This document shows positions 21,088-29,922 of a stretch of DNA of 30,146 nucleotides, piece by piece. The stretch covers positions 1 through 30,146 of the forward strand of contig QGUZ01000024.1 of the NCBI GenBank assembly GCA_003242605.1. Direction: 5' to 3'. The notes under the pieces are model-generated. The model saw nothing but the letters and a program-made list of their open reading frames with translations. It was not told the origin of the DNA and did no database searches. The first letter of the stretch is position 1. Every line of letters begins with the position of its first letter. A program made the translations under genes and the position numbers. The DNA is from Actinomycetota bacterium (lineage in GTDB: Bacteria > Actinomycetota > Actinomycetes > Streptosporangiales > Streptosporangiaceae).

Positions 21088-23097
21088 TTACGCCTCGTCC
21101 TTGGGGGCACGCTCGCTCAGCAACGACTGGTCGGCCGACGGTCCTCCGCTCGGGCCGCCGTTCGGTCCTCCGGAGGGCAGCGCCGGACCCGACCCGTTGC
21201 CCGCCCGCTCCTTGGGGGTGAGGACCGGCGGACGGTCGGACGGCAGGCGCTTGCCGTAGCCGAGGTAGGACGGGCGGTGCTCCCGCTTGCGCACCGGGGC
21301 GAAGATCCGCAGGACCTCCTCGCGGGAGAGGGTCTCCTTCTCCATCAGCTCGAGGACGAGGTTGTCGAGCACGTCGCGGTACTCGACGAGGATCTCCCAG
21401 GCCCGGTCGTGCGCGGTCTCGATGAGCCGCCGCACCTCCTCGTCGATCGCCGAGGCGATCTTCTCGGAGTAGTCGCGCTCGTGGCCCATGTCCCGGCCGA
21501 GGAACACCTCGCTCGAACCGCTGCCGAACTTGCGGGCGCCGAGCTGCTCGCTCATGCCGTACTCGGTGACCATGCGGCGGGCGAGCTGGGTCGCCTTCTC
21601 GATGTCGTTCGCCGCACCGGTGGTCGGCTCGTGGAACACCAGCTCCTCCGCCGTGCGGCCGCCGAGCAGCATGGCGAGCTGGTCCATCATCTCCGACCGC
21701 GTGGCGAGGAACTTGTCCTCCATCGGCAGCGTCATCGTGTACCCGAGGGCGCGGCCGCGGGACAGAATCGTGATCTTGTGGACCGGGTCGGCGTTCGGCA
21801 GCGCGTGCGCCACCAGGGCGTGGCCGCCCTCGTGGTACGCGATGATCTTCTTCTCCTGGTCGGACATGACCCGGCTCTTGCGCTCCGGCCCGGCCATCAC
21901 GCGGTCGATCGCCTCCTCGAGCGTCGCCTGCGTGATGAGCTTCTCGTCCTTCCGGGCGGTGAGCAGCGCGGCCTCATTGATCACGTTCGCCAGGTCGGCG
22001 CCGGTGAAGCCCGGGGTACGGCGGGCGATGGTGTCGAGGTCCACCTCGGGCGCGAACGGCTTGCCGCGGGCGTGCACCCGCAGGATGCCCTTGCGGCCCT
22101 CGAGGTCCGGCCGGTCGATCACGATCTGCCGGTCGAAGCGGCCCGGGCGGAGCAGCGCCGGGTCGAGGATGTCCGGCCGGTTGGTCGCGGCGATGAGGAT
22201 CACGCCGCCCTTGACGTCGAAGCCGTCCATCTCGACGAGCAGCTGGTTGAGCGTCTGCTCCCGCTCGTCGTGGCCGCCACCGAGGCCCGCGCCGCGGTGC
22301 CGGCCGACCGCGTCGATCTCGTCGATGAAGATGATCGCCGGGGCGTTCGCCTTCGCCTGCTCGAACAGGTCGCGCACCCGGGAGGCGCCGACGCCGACGA
22401 ACATCTCCACGAAGTCCGAACCGGAGATCGAGTAGAACGGCACCCCGGCCTCGCCGGCCACCGCACGGGCGAGCAGCGTCTTACCGGTACCCGGCGGGCC
22501 GTACAGCAGCACGCCCTTGGGGATCTTCGCGCCGATCGCCTGGAACTTCGCCGGGTTCTGCAGGAACTCCTTGATCTCCTGGAGCTCCTCGATCGCCTCG
22601 TCGGCGCCCGCGACGTCCGCGAAGGTCGTCTTGGGGGTGTCCTTGGTGACCAGCTTGGCCTTGGACTTGCCGAAGCTCATCACCCGTGAGCCACCGCCCT
22701 GCATCTGGTTCATGATGAACAGGAAGATGAGGACGATGATCACGATGGGCAGGAAGCTCACCAGCAGCCCGACCAGGAAGTTCTCCCGGGGCACCTCGAC
22801 GGTCCAGCCCTGGCGGGGGTTGGCCCGCTCGAGCGCCTGGACGAGCTGGAGGCCCTGCCCGGCGACCCACGAGGAGTAGTAACTCTGCCCGTCGGTCGTG
22901 GTGACCTCGATGCGCTGGTCCTTGTCGATGATCTTGGCGTTCGCGACCTTGCCCTGCTCGATCAGCGCGACGATCTTCGAGGTGTCGGTGCGTTCATAGT
23001 TCCCGTCCCCACCGAACATCGTGGTGACGAGCAGGAGCAACACGACGATGCCTAGGATCCACAGCAGTGGCCCACGTGTAAATCGCTTGAGATCCAT
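21088..23097 (-). CDS. ftsH: ATP-dependent zinc metalloprotease FtsH
   Basis: A 669-residue membrane-anchored AAA+ protease that degrades misfolded or regulatory membrane proteins. Two membrane helices flank a periplasmic segment (about residues 10-27 and 108-128). The AAA domain has Walker A GPPGTGKT, Walker B IIFIDEIDAVG, and the pore loop region SGSDFVEMFVGVGASRVRDL; the second region of homology includes RPGRFDRQIVI. The zinc site is HEGGH in AYHEGGHALVAHAL, with the distal Asp in GAANDIEKAT. The C-terminal about 50 residues are Pro/Gly/Ser-rich, as in other actinobacteria. The ATG at 23095-23097 (MDLKRFTRGPLLWIL) is chosen because it directly precedes the first membrane helix; the upstream extension looks noncoding. 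The ribosome binding site is weak. Confidence 0.97.
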   Translation of the reverse strand: MDLKRFTRGPLLWILGIVVLLLLVTTMFGGDGNYERTDTSKIVALIEQGKVANAKIIDKDQRIEVTTTDGQSYYSSWVAGQGLQLVQALERANPRQGWTVEVPRENFLVGLLVSFLPIVIIVLIFLFIMNQMQGGGSRVMSFGKSKAKLVTKDTPKTTFADVAGADEAIEELQEIKEFLQNPAKFQAIGAKIPKGVLLYGPPGTGKTLLARAVAGEAGVPFYSISGSDFVEMFVGVGASRVRDLFEQAKANAPAIIFIDEIDAVGRHRGAGLGGGHDEREQTLNQLLVEMDGFDVKGGVILIAATNRPDILDPALLRPGRFDRQIVIDRPDLEGRKGILRVHARGKPFAPEVDLDTIARRTPGFTGADLANVINEAALLTARKDEKLITQATLEEAIDRVMAGPERKSRVMSDQEKKIIAYHEGGHALVAHALPNADPVHKITILSRGRALGYTMTLPMEDKFLATRSEMMDQLAMLLGGRTAEELVFHEPTTGAANDIEKATQLARRMVTEYGMSEQLGARKFGSGSSEVFLGRDMGHERDYSEKIASAIDEEVRRLIETAHDRAWEILVEYRDVLDNLVLELMEKETLSREEVLRIFAPVRKREHRPSYLGYGKRLPSDRPPVLTPKERAGNGSGPALPSGGPNGGPSGGPSADQSLLSERAPKDEA

Positions 23098-23520
23098 TGA
23101 TGCGGAACCCCGGCGGGCCCGTCCCTTCCTGACCAAGGCCTGGCACCCCCTCGGACGAGGGGTCGCGGCATCCCTACGCCGCTCCTTCTGAGTACCCGAA
23201 GACGCCGCGATGGCACCTTCGGAATCAGAAGGTACACCGCGCACCCGTGCGGGGTAACCGCTCGGCCGCGACGGCTCTGTTCTTCCAACGTACGTCAGGT
23301 GCCTCTGTGTTCCATCGCGTCGGAGCGCAATATCACAAATTCGCGCCTGACTTCGCTTAAAGCGTATGGGACTGCCCCGCCGCCCCCGCATTGAGGGCGG
23401 CGCGATTCCCGCGGTGGCGCGGCCCTCGGGAAAGATCGCACGTCCTGTTCGCCGGCTCCGCCGGGCCGGGGCGCGCTTCGCCGAGAGCGGATCCCGGGGC
23501 GCGCGGGACGGTGCGGCGGG
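23098..23520. other. Long ftsH leader / hpt-ftsH intergenic region
   Basis: No gene is supported, although the ftsH frame stays open upstream. An extended -10-like TGTGATATT lies on the minus strand (23329-23337) in the most AT-rich patch, which would give a leader of over 200 nt. A hairpin, CGCCGCCC (23378-23385) with GGGCGGCG (23395-23402), may stop hpt transcription about 120 bases past its stop. Confidence 0.4.
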
Positions 23521-24084
23521 CTACTCGGCGTCGCCGCCGTAGACGTGCGGGGCGAGGGTGCCGATGAACGGCAGGTTGCGGTACCGCTCGGCGTAGTCGA
23601 GGCCGTAGCCGATGACGAACTCGTTGGGGATGTCGAACCCGATGTACCGCACGTCGATCGGCACCTTCACCGCCTCGGGCTTGCGCAGCAGCGCGCACAC
23701 CTCGACCGAGGCGGGGTCGCGCGACTTGAGGTTCTGGAGCAGCCAGGACAGGGTGAGCCCCGAGTCGATGATGTCCTCGACCACGAGCACGTGCCGGCCG
23801 GCGATGTCGGTGTCGAGGTCCTTCAGCACCCGGACGACCCCGGAGGACTTGGTGCCCGCCCCGTAGGAGGAGACGGCCATCCAGTCCATCTCGACCGGCA
23901 GGCGCAGGGCGCGGGCGATGTCGGCCATCACCATCACCGCCCCCTTGAGCACGCCCACGAGCAGCAGATCCTTGCCCGCGTAGTCGGCGTCGATACGCGC
24001 CGCGAGCTCCCGGATCCGGCTCTGGAGCTCTTCCTCCGTGATGAGGACCTTCGCGAGGTCCCTGCCCATGTCGGCTGCGTCCAC
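23521..24084 (-). CDS. hpt: Hypoxanthine (guanine) phosphoribosyltransferase
   Basis: A 187-residue purine salvage enzyme that converts hypoxanthine or guanine plus PRPP to the nucleotide. The PRPP loop is VLVVEDIIDSGLTL, with VGVLKGAVMVMADIAR and SSYGAGTKSSG upstream and the base-binding RYIGFDIPNEFVIGYGLDY downstream. The GTG at 24082-24084 has AGAGGGA about 8 bases upstream; an ATG five codons in is an alternative. It follows tilS after 13 bases, the common tilS-hpt-ftsH order. Confidence 0.95.
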   Translation of the reverse strand: MDAADMGRDLAKVLITEEELQSRIRELAARIDADYAGKDLLLVGVLKGAVMVMADIARALRLPVEMDWMAVSSYGAGTKSSGVVRVLKDLDTDIAGRHVLVVEDIIDSGLTLSWLLQNLKSRDPASVEVCALLRKPEAVKVPIDVRYIGFDIPNEFVIGYGLDYAERYRNLPFIGTLAPHVYGGDAE

Positions 24085-24097
24085 GTGAAAAATCCCT

Positions 24098-25144
24098 CTA
24101 TGTAACGTTTTCGCTGGCGAATATCAGGGTGCCATACCGCCGGACCACGCCCACCCCCCCGGGTAAAGCGACGCGCCCCTGTCCGTGCCAGCCGGTGACC
24201 AGCCGTTCCGCCTCGGCGATGTGCACCGCCGCGAGCGCCGCGGGCCGGGACCCCGCCGCCACCGCGGCACGCCGGATCACCCGCCGCCGCACCGCGGGCG
24301 GCTCCTCGGCGAGCACCTTGACCGACAGCGCGACCGCGCCCGGCCCCTCGCCGCCCGCCGCGTTCCCGAGCGGCCCGCCCGCGTCCGCCAGCGCCCGCTC
24401 GCCCTCCGCCCGGGCGCGCGCCCAGACCCGCTCGGCCCACGCGTCGAGCGCGTCGGCGTCGTCCGCGCAGAGCCGGGCGGTGCGGGCGAGCGCCTCGGCC
24501 ACGCCGGGGCCGAGCGCCTCCTCGAGCGCGGGCAGCGCGAACCGGCGCACCCGGACCCGGGCGAACGCGGGGTCGGCGTTGTGCGGGTCCTCCCACGGCT
24601 GAAGGCCGAGCGCGGCGCACGCCTCGGCGGTACGGCGGCGGCGCAGCCCGAGCAGCGGCCGCCGGTAGCGGCCGGACACCGGCGCCATGCCCGCGAGCGA
24701 GCGGGTGCCGCTCCCCCGCGCCAGCCGCAGCAGCACGGTCTCCGCCTGGTCGTCGAGGGTGTGACCGAGCAGCACGGCCGCCGCGCCGAGCCGGTCCGCG
24801 GTGGCGGCGAGCGCCGCGTACCGCGCCTCCCGCGCGGCCGCCTCCGGGCCCCCGGCCCGGCCCACGGTCACCGTGCACACCTCGGCCGGGTCGAGCCCCA
24901 GCCGGGGCGCGAGGCCGGCCACCTGCCGGGCGCGCTCGGCCGACCCCTCCTGCAGCCCGTGGTCGACGGTCACCAGCCCGGCGCGCAGCCCCATCCGGGG
25001 CGCGACGAACCCGGTGGCCGCGGCGAGCGCGAGCGAGTCGGCGCCACCGCTGCACGCCACGAGCACGAGCGACCCCGCGGGCAGGTCGGCCAGGCTCTCG
25101 CGGACGGCGCGCCGGACGTCGGCGACGGCGGGATGCGGACCCAT
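24098..25144 (-). CDS. tilS: tRNA(Ile)-lysidine synthase
   Basis: A 348-residue PP-loop ATPase that attaches lysine to C34 of tRNA-Ile (CAU anticodon), changing its codon and charging specificity. The PP-loop is LVACSGGADSLALA (Ser32 to Ser37), followed by VDHGLQEGSAERARQV, LLGHTLDDQAETVLLRLARG and RPLLGLRR, then a helical C-terminal part, WEDPHNADPAFARVRVRR onward. It is an essential gene in most bacteria. Spacing to hpt (13 bases) and from the metalloprotease (43 bases) suggests one transcript. Confidence 0.94.
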   Translation of the reverse strand: MGPHPAVADVRRAVRESLADLPAGSLVLVACSGGADSLALAAATGFVAPRMGLRAGLVTVDHGLQEGSAERARQVAGLAPRLGLDPAEVCTVTVGRAGGPEAAAREARYAALAATADRLGAAAVLLGHTLDDQAETVLLRLARGSGTRSLAGMAPVSGRYRRPLLGLRRRRTAEACAALGLQPWEDPHNADPAFARVRVRRFALPALEEALGPGVAEALARTARLCADDADALDAWAERVWARARAEGERALADAGGPLGNAAGGEGPGAVALSVKVLAEEPPAVRRRVIRRAAVAAGSRPAALAAVHIAEAERLVTGWHGQGRVALPGGVGVVRRYGTLIFASENVT

Positions 25145-25187
25145 GCCCTCGTGCTGCCCCTGGTACGGCCGGGTTGCTGCGCGGGCG

Positions 25188-26264
25188 TCAGTTCGCGGCG
25201 GGGAGCCCGCCGAACCCGTGCACCCGGTTGAGCCAGAGCTCGGGGCGGGCGATCTCGGCCTGCGTGGGCAGCGTCTCCGGGGACGTCCACACCGCGTTGA
25301 ACCCGTCGATGCCCACCCGGTCGACCACCGCGCGGACGAACGCCGAGCCCTCGGCGTACTGCCGCATCTTCAGGTCGATGCCGAGCAGCCGCCGGATGAA
25401 CTGGTCCATCCGGGAGCCGCCCTGGCGGCGGCGCTGGAACTTGGCGCGGATCTCCGCGACCGACGGCACCACGGACGGGCCGACCGCGTCCATCACGTAG
25501 TCGCCGTGGCCCTCGACGAGCGTCATCACCGCGGTGAGCCGGTCGAGGATCTCCTTCTGCCGCGGGCTCTGGATGACGTCGATGAGGTTGCCGTTGCCGC
25601 CGCGGATCACGTCGGCCACCACGTCGCTCGCGGCGCGCAGCCGCTCCAGCAACGTCGCCAGGTCGACATCGGAGGCGAGCAGGAAATCGGTCATCTGGGA
25701 TCGCACGTACTCGCGCAGCCACGGCACCCCGGTGAACTGCACCCGGTGGGTCTCCTCGTGCAGGCAGACCCACAGCCTGAAGTCGTGCGGGTCGACGCGG
25801 AGCTCACGCTCGGCGTGCACGATGTTCGGCGCGACGAGGGTGAGCCGCCCGGTCGGCGCCTTCCCGGTCGGGTCCGGCGGCAGGAACAGCTCGTACTGGC
25901 CGAGCACCCGGGACGCCATGAACGCCAGCACCGCGCCGACCTCGAAACCGGTGATCCGGGAGCCGACGGCCTCGACGATCGCGGGCATGTTCGACCGACG
26001 GGCGCGCTCGGTGAGCGGCTCCAGGATCACGCGGAATCCGTCCACGTTCGCCCGGATCCATCCCGGCCGGTCGACGATCGTGGCAGGCTGCGGCGCGACC
26101 CCGCCGTCGATGCGGGTGAACTCCCGCACGTGTCCCTCGGCCACGCGGGAGAGCCGGCGCAACTCGGCGACGGCCTGGCGGGCCTCCTCTCGGCTCACCT
26201 GCGGGCCGGGCCGTACCAGGCGGGTTCCGGTCGCGACGGCAAGATCCCAGTCGATCACCTGCAT
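25188..26264 (-). CDS. Zinc-dependent metalloprotease of the DUF2342 / F420-associated family
   Basis: A 358-residue zincin-like protein. The metal-binding HExxH lies at residues 169-173 in LWVCLHEETHRVQFTGVPWL, and a later MTLVEGHGDYVMDAVG is the probable third-ligand region. The N-terminus reads MQVIDWDLAVATGTRLVRPG, typical of the family once named coenzyme F420 biosynthesis associated. No signal peptide is visible, so it is probably cytoplasmic; its substrate is unknown. The ATG at 26262-26264 has GGTGGAG very close upstream, and TACGGT (26271-26276, minus strand) 6 nt before it. It lies between dacB and tilS, an order I recall from other actinobacteria. Confidence 0.88.
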   Translation of the reverse strand: MQVIDWDLAVATGTRLVRPGPQVSREEARQAVAELRRLSRVAEGHVREFTRIDGGVAPQPATIVDRPGWIRANVDGFRVILEPLTERARRSNMPAIVEAVGSRITGFEVGAVLAFMASRVLGQYELFLPPDPTGKAPTGRLTLVAPNIVHAERELRVDPHDFRLWVCLHEETHRVQFTGVPWLREYVRSQMTDFLLASDVDLATLLERLRAASDVVADVIRGGNGNLIDVIQSPRQKEILDRLTAVMTLVEGHGDYVMDAVGPSVVPSVAEIRAKFQRRRQGGSRMDQFIRRLLGIDLKMRQYAEGSAFVRAVVDRVGIDGFNAVWTSPETLPTQAEIARPELWLNRVHGFGGLPAAN

Positions 26265-26352
26265 GACTCCACCGTATGCGTTCGGGGGCGTGTTCGCGCG
26301 TCCTACCCGGTACGGCCCGCCGCAACCCCGGCGGACGCCGCGCCGGATCCGG

Positions 26353-27774
26353 TCAGGATGTCGACACGATCGTGGCGAGGCGGTCGATCGCGGCGACGGC
26401 GGGATCGTGGGCGGGCACCCGGTCGGCCATGAAGGCGAAGGTGAGCAGGCGGCCGTTCGCGGTGCGGGTGACGCCCGCGAGCGTGGTGACGCCGTTGAGC
26501 GTGCCGGTCTTGGCGCGCACCAGGCCCGCGCCCTGCTCGCTCTCCTTCCGGTCGTAGCGGTCGTCGAGGGTGCCGGTGAACCCGGCCACCGGCAGGCCGC
26601 TGATCACGGTGTGCAGGTGCGGGTTCTCCGGCGAGGCGGCGAGCGCGAGCAGCTTCGCCAGCGCTTTGGGGGTGATGCGGTTCCGGATCGACAGGCCGCT
26701 GCCGTCCTCGATGTGCACCCCCTCGTGCGCGTCGAGGTCGCGCAGCACCTTCAGGCACGCCTTGGCGGCGTCCTCGAACGTGCCGCGCCGGCCCTGGCGG
26801 AGCGCGACGTGCCGGGCGAGCGCCTCGGCGAGGTCGTTGTCGCTGTCGGTGAGCATGCGCTCGACGAGCTGGTAGACGGGCGGCGACTCGACCCGGGCGA
26901 CCTCCTGCGCCGTGGCGCCCGCCTTCGCCTCCCGCGGGCCGCCGGTGACCGTGATCCCGTGCCGCCGCAGCAGGTTGGCGAAGGCGGCCGCGGTGGCGCG
27001 GGCGGGGTCCGGCCAGCGCTGCCGGTTCCGCGGGTTCACCCGGCCGGAGTCGTGCATGAGCGCGGTGACCGGGGCGACCGTTCCCTCCGGGACGTAGTTC
27101 GGCTTCCAGCCGTCGGCGGTGCGCGGGCCGCTGAACAGGGAGTCGTCGTAGCCGAGGGTGACCTTCGTGACCCCCGCGGCCTTGAGCGCCCGCGCGGTGT
27201 AGATGGCGAGCATGCTGAGGCTCGCCGGGCGCGGGTAGCCGGGACGGGTGGCCTGCGGGCCGGCGAGGGTGGGGTCGCCGCCGCCGACGAGGACGATCGC
27301 GTTCTTCGCCTTGCCGTACACCACCCGGGTGGCGAGGCGCTCGTCCGGGCCGAGCGTGGTGAGCGCGGCGACCGCGGTCACCACCTTCGTGGTGGAGGCC
27401 GGGGTGAGGCCGGTGGTCGGCCGGTTGCCGTACAGCACGTCGCCGGTGGCGGCGTCCATCACCACGGCGCCGACCCGGCCGCCGAGGGCGGCGTCGGCGA
27501 TCGGCCCCTTGAGCCGGGCGGCGAGGCGCTGGGCGTCCACGGCGGTGCCCTCGGAGCCGCTGGCGAGCACCGCCTCCGCGGTGATCAGCGGCACCGGGGT
27601 GCGCGTCGGGGTCGGCTCCGGGGCGGCCTGGGAGGCGGCGTCGTCGAGGCTGAACCCGGTGGTCCACACGTACAGGCCGGCGCCGAGTGTGAAGGACTGG
27701 AGCAGCAGCAGGCTGACCACGAGCGTCCACCGACCCCGGACCACCACGGCTGACCTCTTTCCGCCATGCGTCAT
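26353..27774 (-). CDS. dacB: D-alanyl-D-alanine carboxypeptidase/endopeptidase, PBP4 type (S13)
   Basis: A 473-residue penicillin-binding protein that trims or cleaves peptidoglycan peptides outside the membrane. An N-terminal signal anchor (about residues 15-37, LVVSLLLLQSFTLGAGLYV) is followed by a Pro/Thr linker. All three active-site motifs are present: SxxK at Ser127-Lys130 in PASTTKVV, SDN at 311-313 in TDSDNDLAE, and KTG at 422-424 in RAKTGTLNG. The ATG at 27772-27774 gives a compact positively charged N-terminus, MTHGGKRSAVVVRGR; another ATG 24 bases upstream (27796-27798) is also possible, and neither has a strong ribosome binding site. It diverges from ppa and precedes the metalloprotease by 88 bases. 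Confidence 0.93.
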   Translation of the reverse strand: MTHGGKRSAVVVRGRWTLVVSLLLLQSFTLGAGLYVWTTGFSLDDAASQAAPEPTPTRTPVPLITAEAVLASGSEGTAVDAQRLAARLKGPIADAALGGRVGAVVMDAATGDVLYGNRPTTGLTPASTTKVVTAVAALTTLGPDERLATRVVYGKAKNAIVLVGGGDPTLAGPQATRPGYPRPASLSMLAIYTARALKAAGVTKVTLGYDDSLFSGPRTADGWKPNYVPEGTVAPVTALMHDSGRVNPRNRQRWPDPARATAAAFANLLRRHGITVTGGPREAKAGATAQEVARVESPPVYQLVERMLTDSDNDLAEALARHVALRQGRRGTFEDAAKACLKVLRDLDAHEGVHIEDGSGLSIRNRITPKALAKLLALAASPENPHLHTVISGLPVAGFTGTLDDRYDRKESEQGAGLVRAKTGTLNGVTTLAGVTRTANGRLLTFAFMADRVPAHDPAVAAIDRLATIVSTS

Positions 27775-27861
27775 GCTGAGATGTACGCCTACGGACATTA
27801 GCCACCGTGACATCAACCGCCGAACCGGGACAACCCGGGTTGGCGTTAGCCGGGAGGAATC

Positions 27862-28368
27862 GTGGAGTTCGATGTAGTCGTCGAGATCCCGAAGGGGCAG
27901 CGCAACAAGTACGAGGTGGACCACGAGACGGGCCGCATCCGCCTCGACCGGCTGCTGTTCACGTCCACGCAGTACCCGGCGGACTACGGGTTCATCGAGA
28001 ACACCCTCGGGGCCGACGGCGACCCGCTCGACGCCCTCGTGCTGCTCCAGGAACCCACGTTCCCCGGTTGCCTCATCCGGTGCCGGGCCGTCGGCATGTT
28101 CCGGATGAAGGACGAGAAGGGCGGCGACGACAAGGTGCTGTGCGTGCCGGCCACGGACCCGCGGATGGGGCACATCCAGGACATCCACCACGTGCCGGAG
28201 TTCGACCGCCTGGAGATCCAGCACTTCTTCGAGGTCTACAAGGACCTGGAGCCGGGCAAGTCGGTGGAGGGCGCCAACTGGGTGGGCCGCGCCGAGGCCG
28301 AAGCGGAGATCAAACGTTCCATCGAGCGCCACGAGGCGGAGGCGAGGCGGAAGGCGCAGCAGCAGTAG
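27862..28368 (+). CDS. ppa: Inorganic pyrophosphatase, family I
   Basis: A 168-residue cytoplasmic enzyme that hydrolyses pyrophosphate from biosynthetic reactions. The metal-binding signature is DGDPLDALVLL (Asp52, Asp54, Asp57), with VEIPKGQRNKYE at the N-terminus and YPADYGFIENT before it. The GTG at 27862 has GGGAGGAA just upstream. It ends in a Lys/Glu/Gln-rich helix. It is a single gene, divergent from dacB and convergent with the second NlpC/P60 gene. Confidence 0.96.
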   Translation: MEFDVVVEIPKGQRNKYEVDHETGRIRLDRLLFTSTQYPADYGFIENTLGADGDPLDALVLLQEPTFPGCLIRCRAVGMFRMKDEKGGDDKVLCVPATDPRMGHIQDIHHVPEFDRLEIQHFFEVYKDLEPGKSVEGANWVGRAEAEAEIKRSIERHEAEARRKAQQQ

Positions 28369-28446
28369 CAGTAGCGGTAGGGGTTTGCGCGCGGATCGCC
28401 GCGCCTGGGCCGGGCCGGGGCGGTGGGTGCGCACCGGCCGGGCACG

Positions 28447-28468
28447 CCGCGCCGCCCGGGCGGCGCGG
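28447..28468. terminator. Perfect 22-bp palindrome between convergent ppa and nlpC genes
   Basis: CCGCGCCGCCC (28447-28457) is followed directly by its complement GGGCGGCGCGG (28458-28468). It can fold into a strong stem with a 4-base loop in either RNA, which suits a shared terminator. A smaller stem, GCGCGG/CCGCGC around ATCG, lies near 28387-28402. Confidence 0.55.
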
Positions 28469-28507
28469 TCGGCTCACCGGGCCTAAGGGCACCGCGGTGG
28501 CCGGGGG

Positions 28508-28524
28508 CTGCGGATTCGCCGCAG
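28508..28524 (-). terminator. Small hairpin just past the second nlpC stop
   Basis: CTGCGG (28508-28513) pairs with CCGCAG (28519-28524) around ATTCG, 6 bases beyond the stop codon. It may terminate the nlpC transcript together with the palindrome further on. Confidence 0.45.
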
Positions 28525-28530
28525 GGTGAA

Positions 28531-29769
28531 TCAGGTCGCCGGACGGGTCGCCCCGAACAGGTCATTCCGCCAGATCGGGGCGACGCGCACCACGTCGCCG
28601 GTGCGCGGGGCGTGCACCATGAGGCCGTCGCCGATGTAGATGCCGACGTGGTGGATGCTCTTGGGGTCGCCCTTGACCTTGCCGAAGAAGACGAGGTCGC
28701 CCCGCTGGAGCCGGTCGATGGGCACGTGCGGGCCGGAGGTCCACTGGGTTCCGGTCCAGTGGTCGAGGCGGACTCCGGCGCGCTCCCAGGCGCGCATCGT
28801 CAGCCCGGAGCAGTCGTAGGCGTGGGGGCCTGCGCCCGCCCACCGGTACGGCTTGCCGAGCTGGGTGAGCGCCCACGCCGCCGCGATCTCCCCCTTCGTC
28901 GCGGACGGGCTTCCGGCGAGCGCCTCCCGGACCCACGCGGCGTTCGCGAACCGGTGGCCGACGCCCTTCACGGTGAGCGCGGAGCCGGCCGCCACCGGCG
29001 CCTGGACGGTGGTGGTCATCCGCACCCGGGTGACCGCGCTGTTGCGCCGGCGTTCCAGGCGCTCGGCGCGCCGCCGCGCCTCGCTCAGCCGCCGCTCCAG
29101 CCTCGCCTGCTCCTCCTCGAGCAGGCGGGTCTGGGCGACCTGCTCGGCGACGGCCTGCTCGGCCGCCCGCTTCGCCGCCTCGGCCCGCTCGAGGGCCCGC
29201 TGGTGCTCCTCGTGCGTCTTGCGGGCCCGGTTGAGCATGATCGCCCGCACCCGGAGGATGTCCTGGAGGCGCTGCAGGGTGTGGGCCCGCTGCGTCTGCA
29301 TGTGGTGCAGCATGCTGGTGCGCTGCAGGTACCCCTCGGGGCCGCCGGGGCCGACGGCCATCGCCAGGCCCGGCTGGGTCAGGTCGTAGCCGCCGTAGCT
29401 CTCCGCCACGATGGGGGCGGCGTCCCGGCGGGCGGCGGCGAGCATCTCGTCGGCCCGCTTCACCGCCTGCAGGGCCCGCTCGTGCTCGGCCTGCGCGGCC
29501 TGGGCGCGGACCACGGCCTCGTTGTACGCCTCCACGGCGAGGGCGGCCTTCTCGGCGAGTTCCTCCTGGCGGGCGCGGGCCTCGGCGAGGCGGACGCCCA
29601 CCTCCTTCAGTTCGGCTGCGCGTTCGCGCACCTGTTTTCGGGCCTTGGCGACGTCCTCGGCCGATGGCCGGGGCTTGGCGGCGAGCACCGGTTCGCCGGT
29701 CATCGCGGCACAGGTGCAGGCGAAGCCAAGAACGATCGCCGCCACGCGGCGGCAGCCAGTACTCGGCAT
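28531..29769 (-). CDS. Secreted NlpC/P60 peptidoglycan endopeptidase (second copy)
   Basis: A 412-residue exported hydrolase. The N-terminus has a signal peptide (RRVAAIVLGFACTCAAM, likely cut after VLA near residue 30). Residues about 35-245 are long Ala/Glu/Arg-rich coiled coils, and the C-terminal domain is NlpC/P60 with Cys320 in YDCSGLTM, His374 in HHVGIYIG and His386 in MVHAPRTGD. The last 30 residues before the C-terminus nearly repeat those of the protein at 1829-2800, but the coiled coil is about 90 residues longer. The ATG at 29767-29769 has GGAGGGG four bases upstream. There is no c-di-AMP riboswitch here; instead an AT-rich palindrome lies about 70 bases upstream. Confidence 0.92.
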   Translation of the reverse strand: MPSTGCRRVAAIVLGFACTCAAMTGEPVLAAKPRPSAEDVAKARKQVRERAAELKEVGVRLAEARARQEELAEKAALAVEAYNEAVVRAQAAQAEHERALQAVKRADEMLAAARRDAAPIVAESYGGYDLTQPGLAMAVGPGGPEGYLQRTSMLHHMQTQRAHTLQRLQDILRVRAIMLNRARKTHEEHQRALERAEAAKRAAEQAVAEQVAQTRLLEEEQARLERRLSEARRRAERLERRRNSAVTRVRMTTTVQAPVAAGSALTVKGVGHRFANAAWVREALAGSPSATKGEIAAAWALTQLGKPYRWAGAGPHAYDCSGLTMRAWERAGVRLDHWTGTQWTSGPHVPIDRLQRGDLVFFGKVKGDPKSIHHVGIYIGDGLMVHAPRTGDVVRVAPIWRNDLFGATRPAT

Positions 29770-29836
29770 GGGTCCCCTCCCCCCTGGGTCAACTCACCCT
29801 TCACACCGTTCCCATCCGTCACTCTCTGCACACGTT

Positions 29837-29857
29837 ATGATTACAGAAAGTAATCAT
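29837..29857. promoter_or_regulatory. AT-rich 21-bp palindrome upstream of the second nlpC gene
   Basis: ATGATTAC (29837-29844) and GTAATCAT (29850-29857) form a perfect 8-bp inverted repeat around AGAAA in an otherwise GC-rich region. A -10-like TAACGT on the minus strand (29833-29838) overlaps its edge, so a bound protein would block the promoter. The regulator is unknown. Confidence 0.5.
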
Positions 29858-29922
29858 GGGATGACTGGTGGCGGGGAGGGGTCATCGCCCCGCTCTGCCG
29901 GATCCGGCGGCAGGTGCCGGAT

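Noticed and set aside
23098..23391. N-terminal extension of FtsH by 98 residues
   Set aside because: The extension is Arg/Ser-rich and unlike any FtsH N-terminus; the ATG at 23095-23097 directly precedes the usual charged start and first membrane helix.
27775..28434. N-terminal extension of dacB by about 220 residues
   Set aside because: It lies antisense to ppa, is rich in Leu, Arg, Val and His, and precedes a normal signal anchor, so it is a shadow of ppa.
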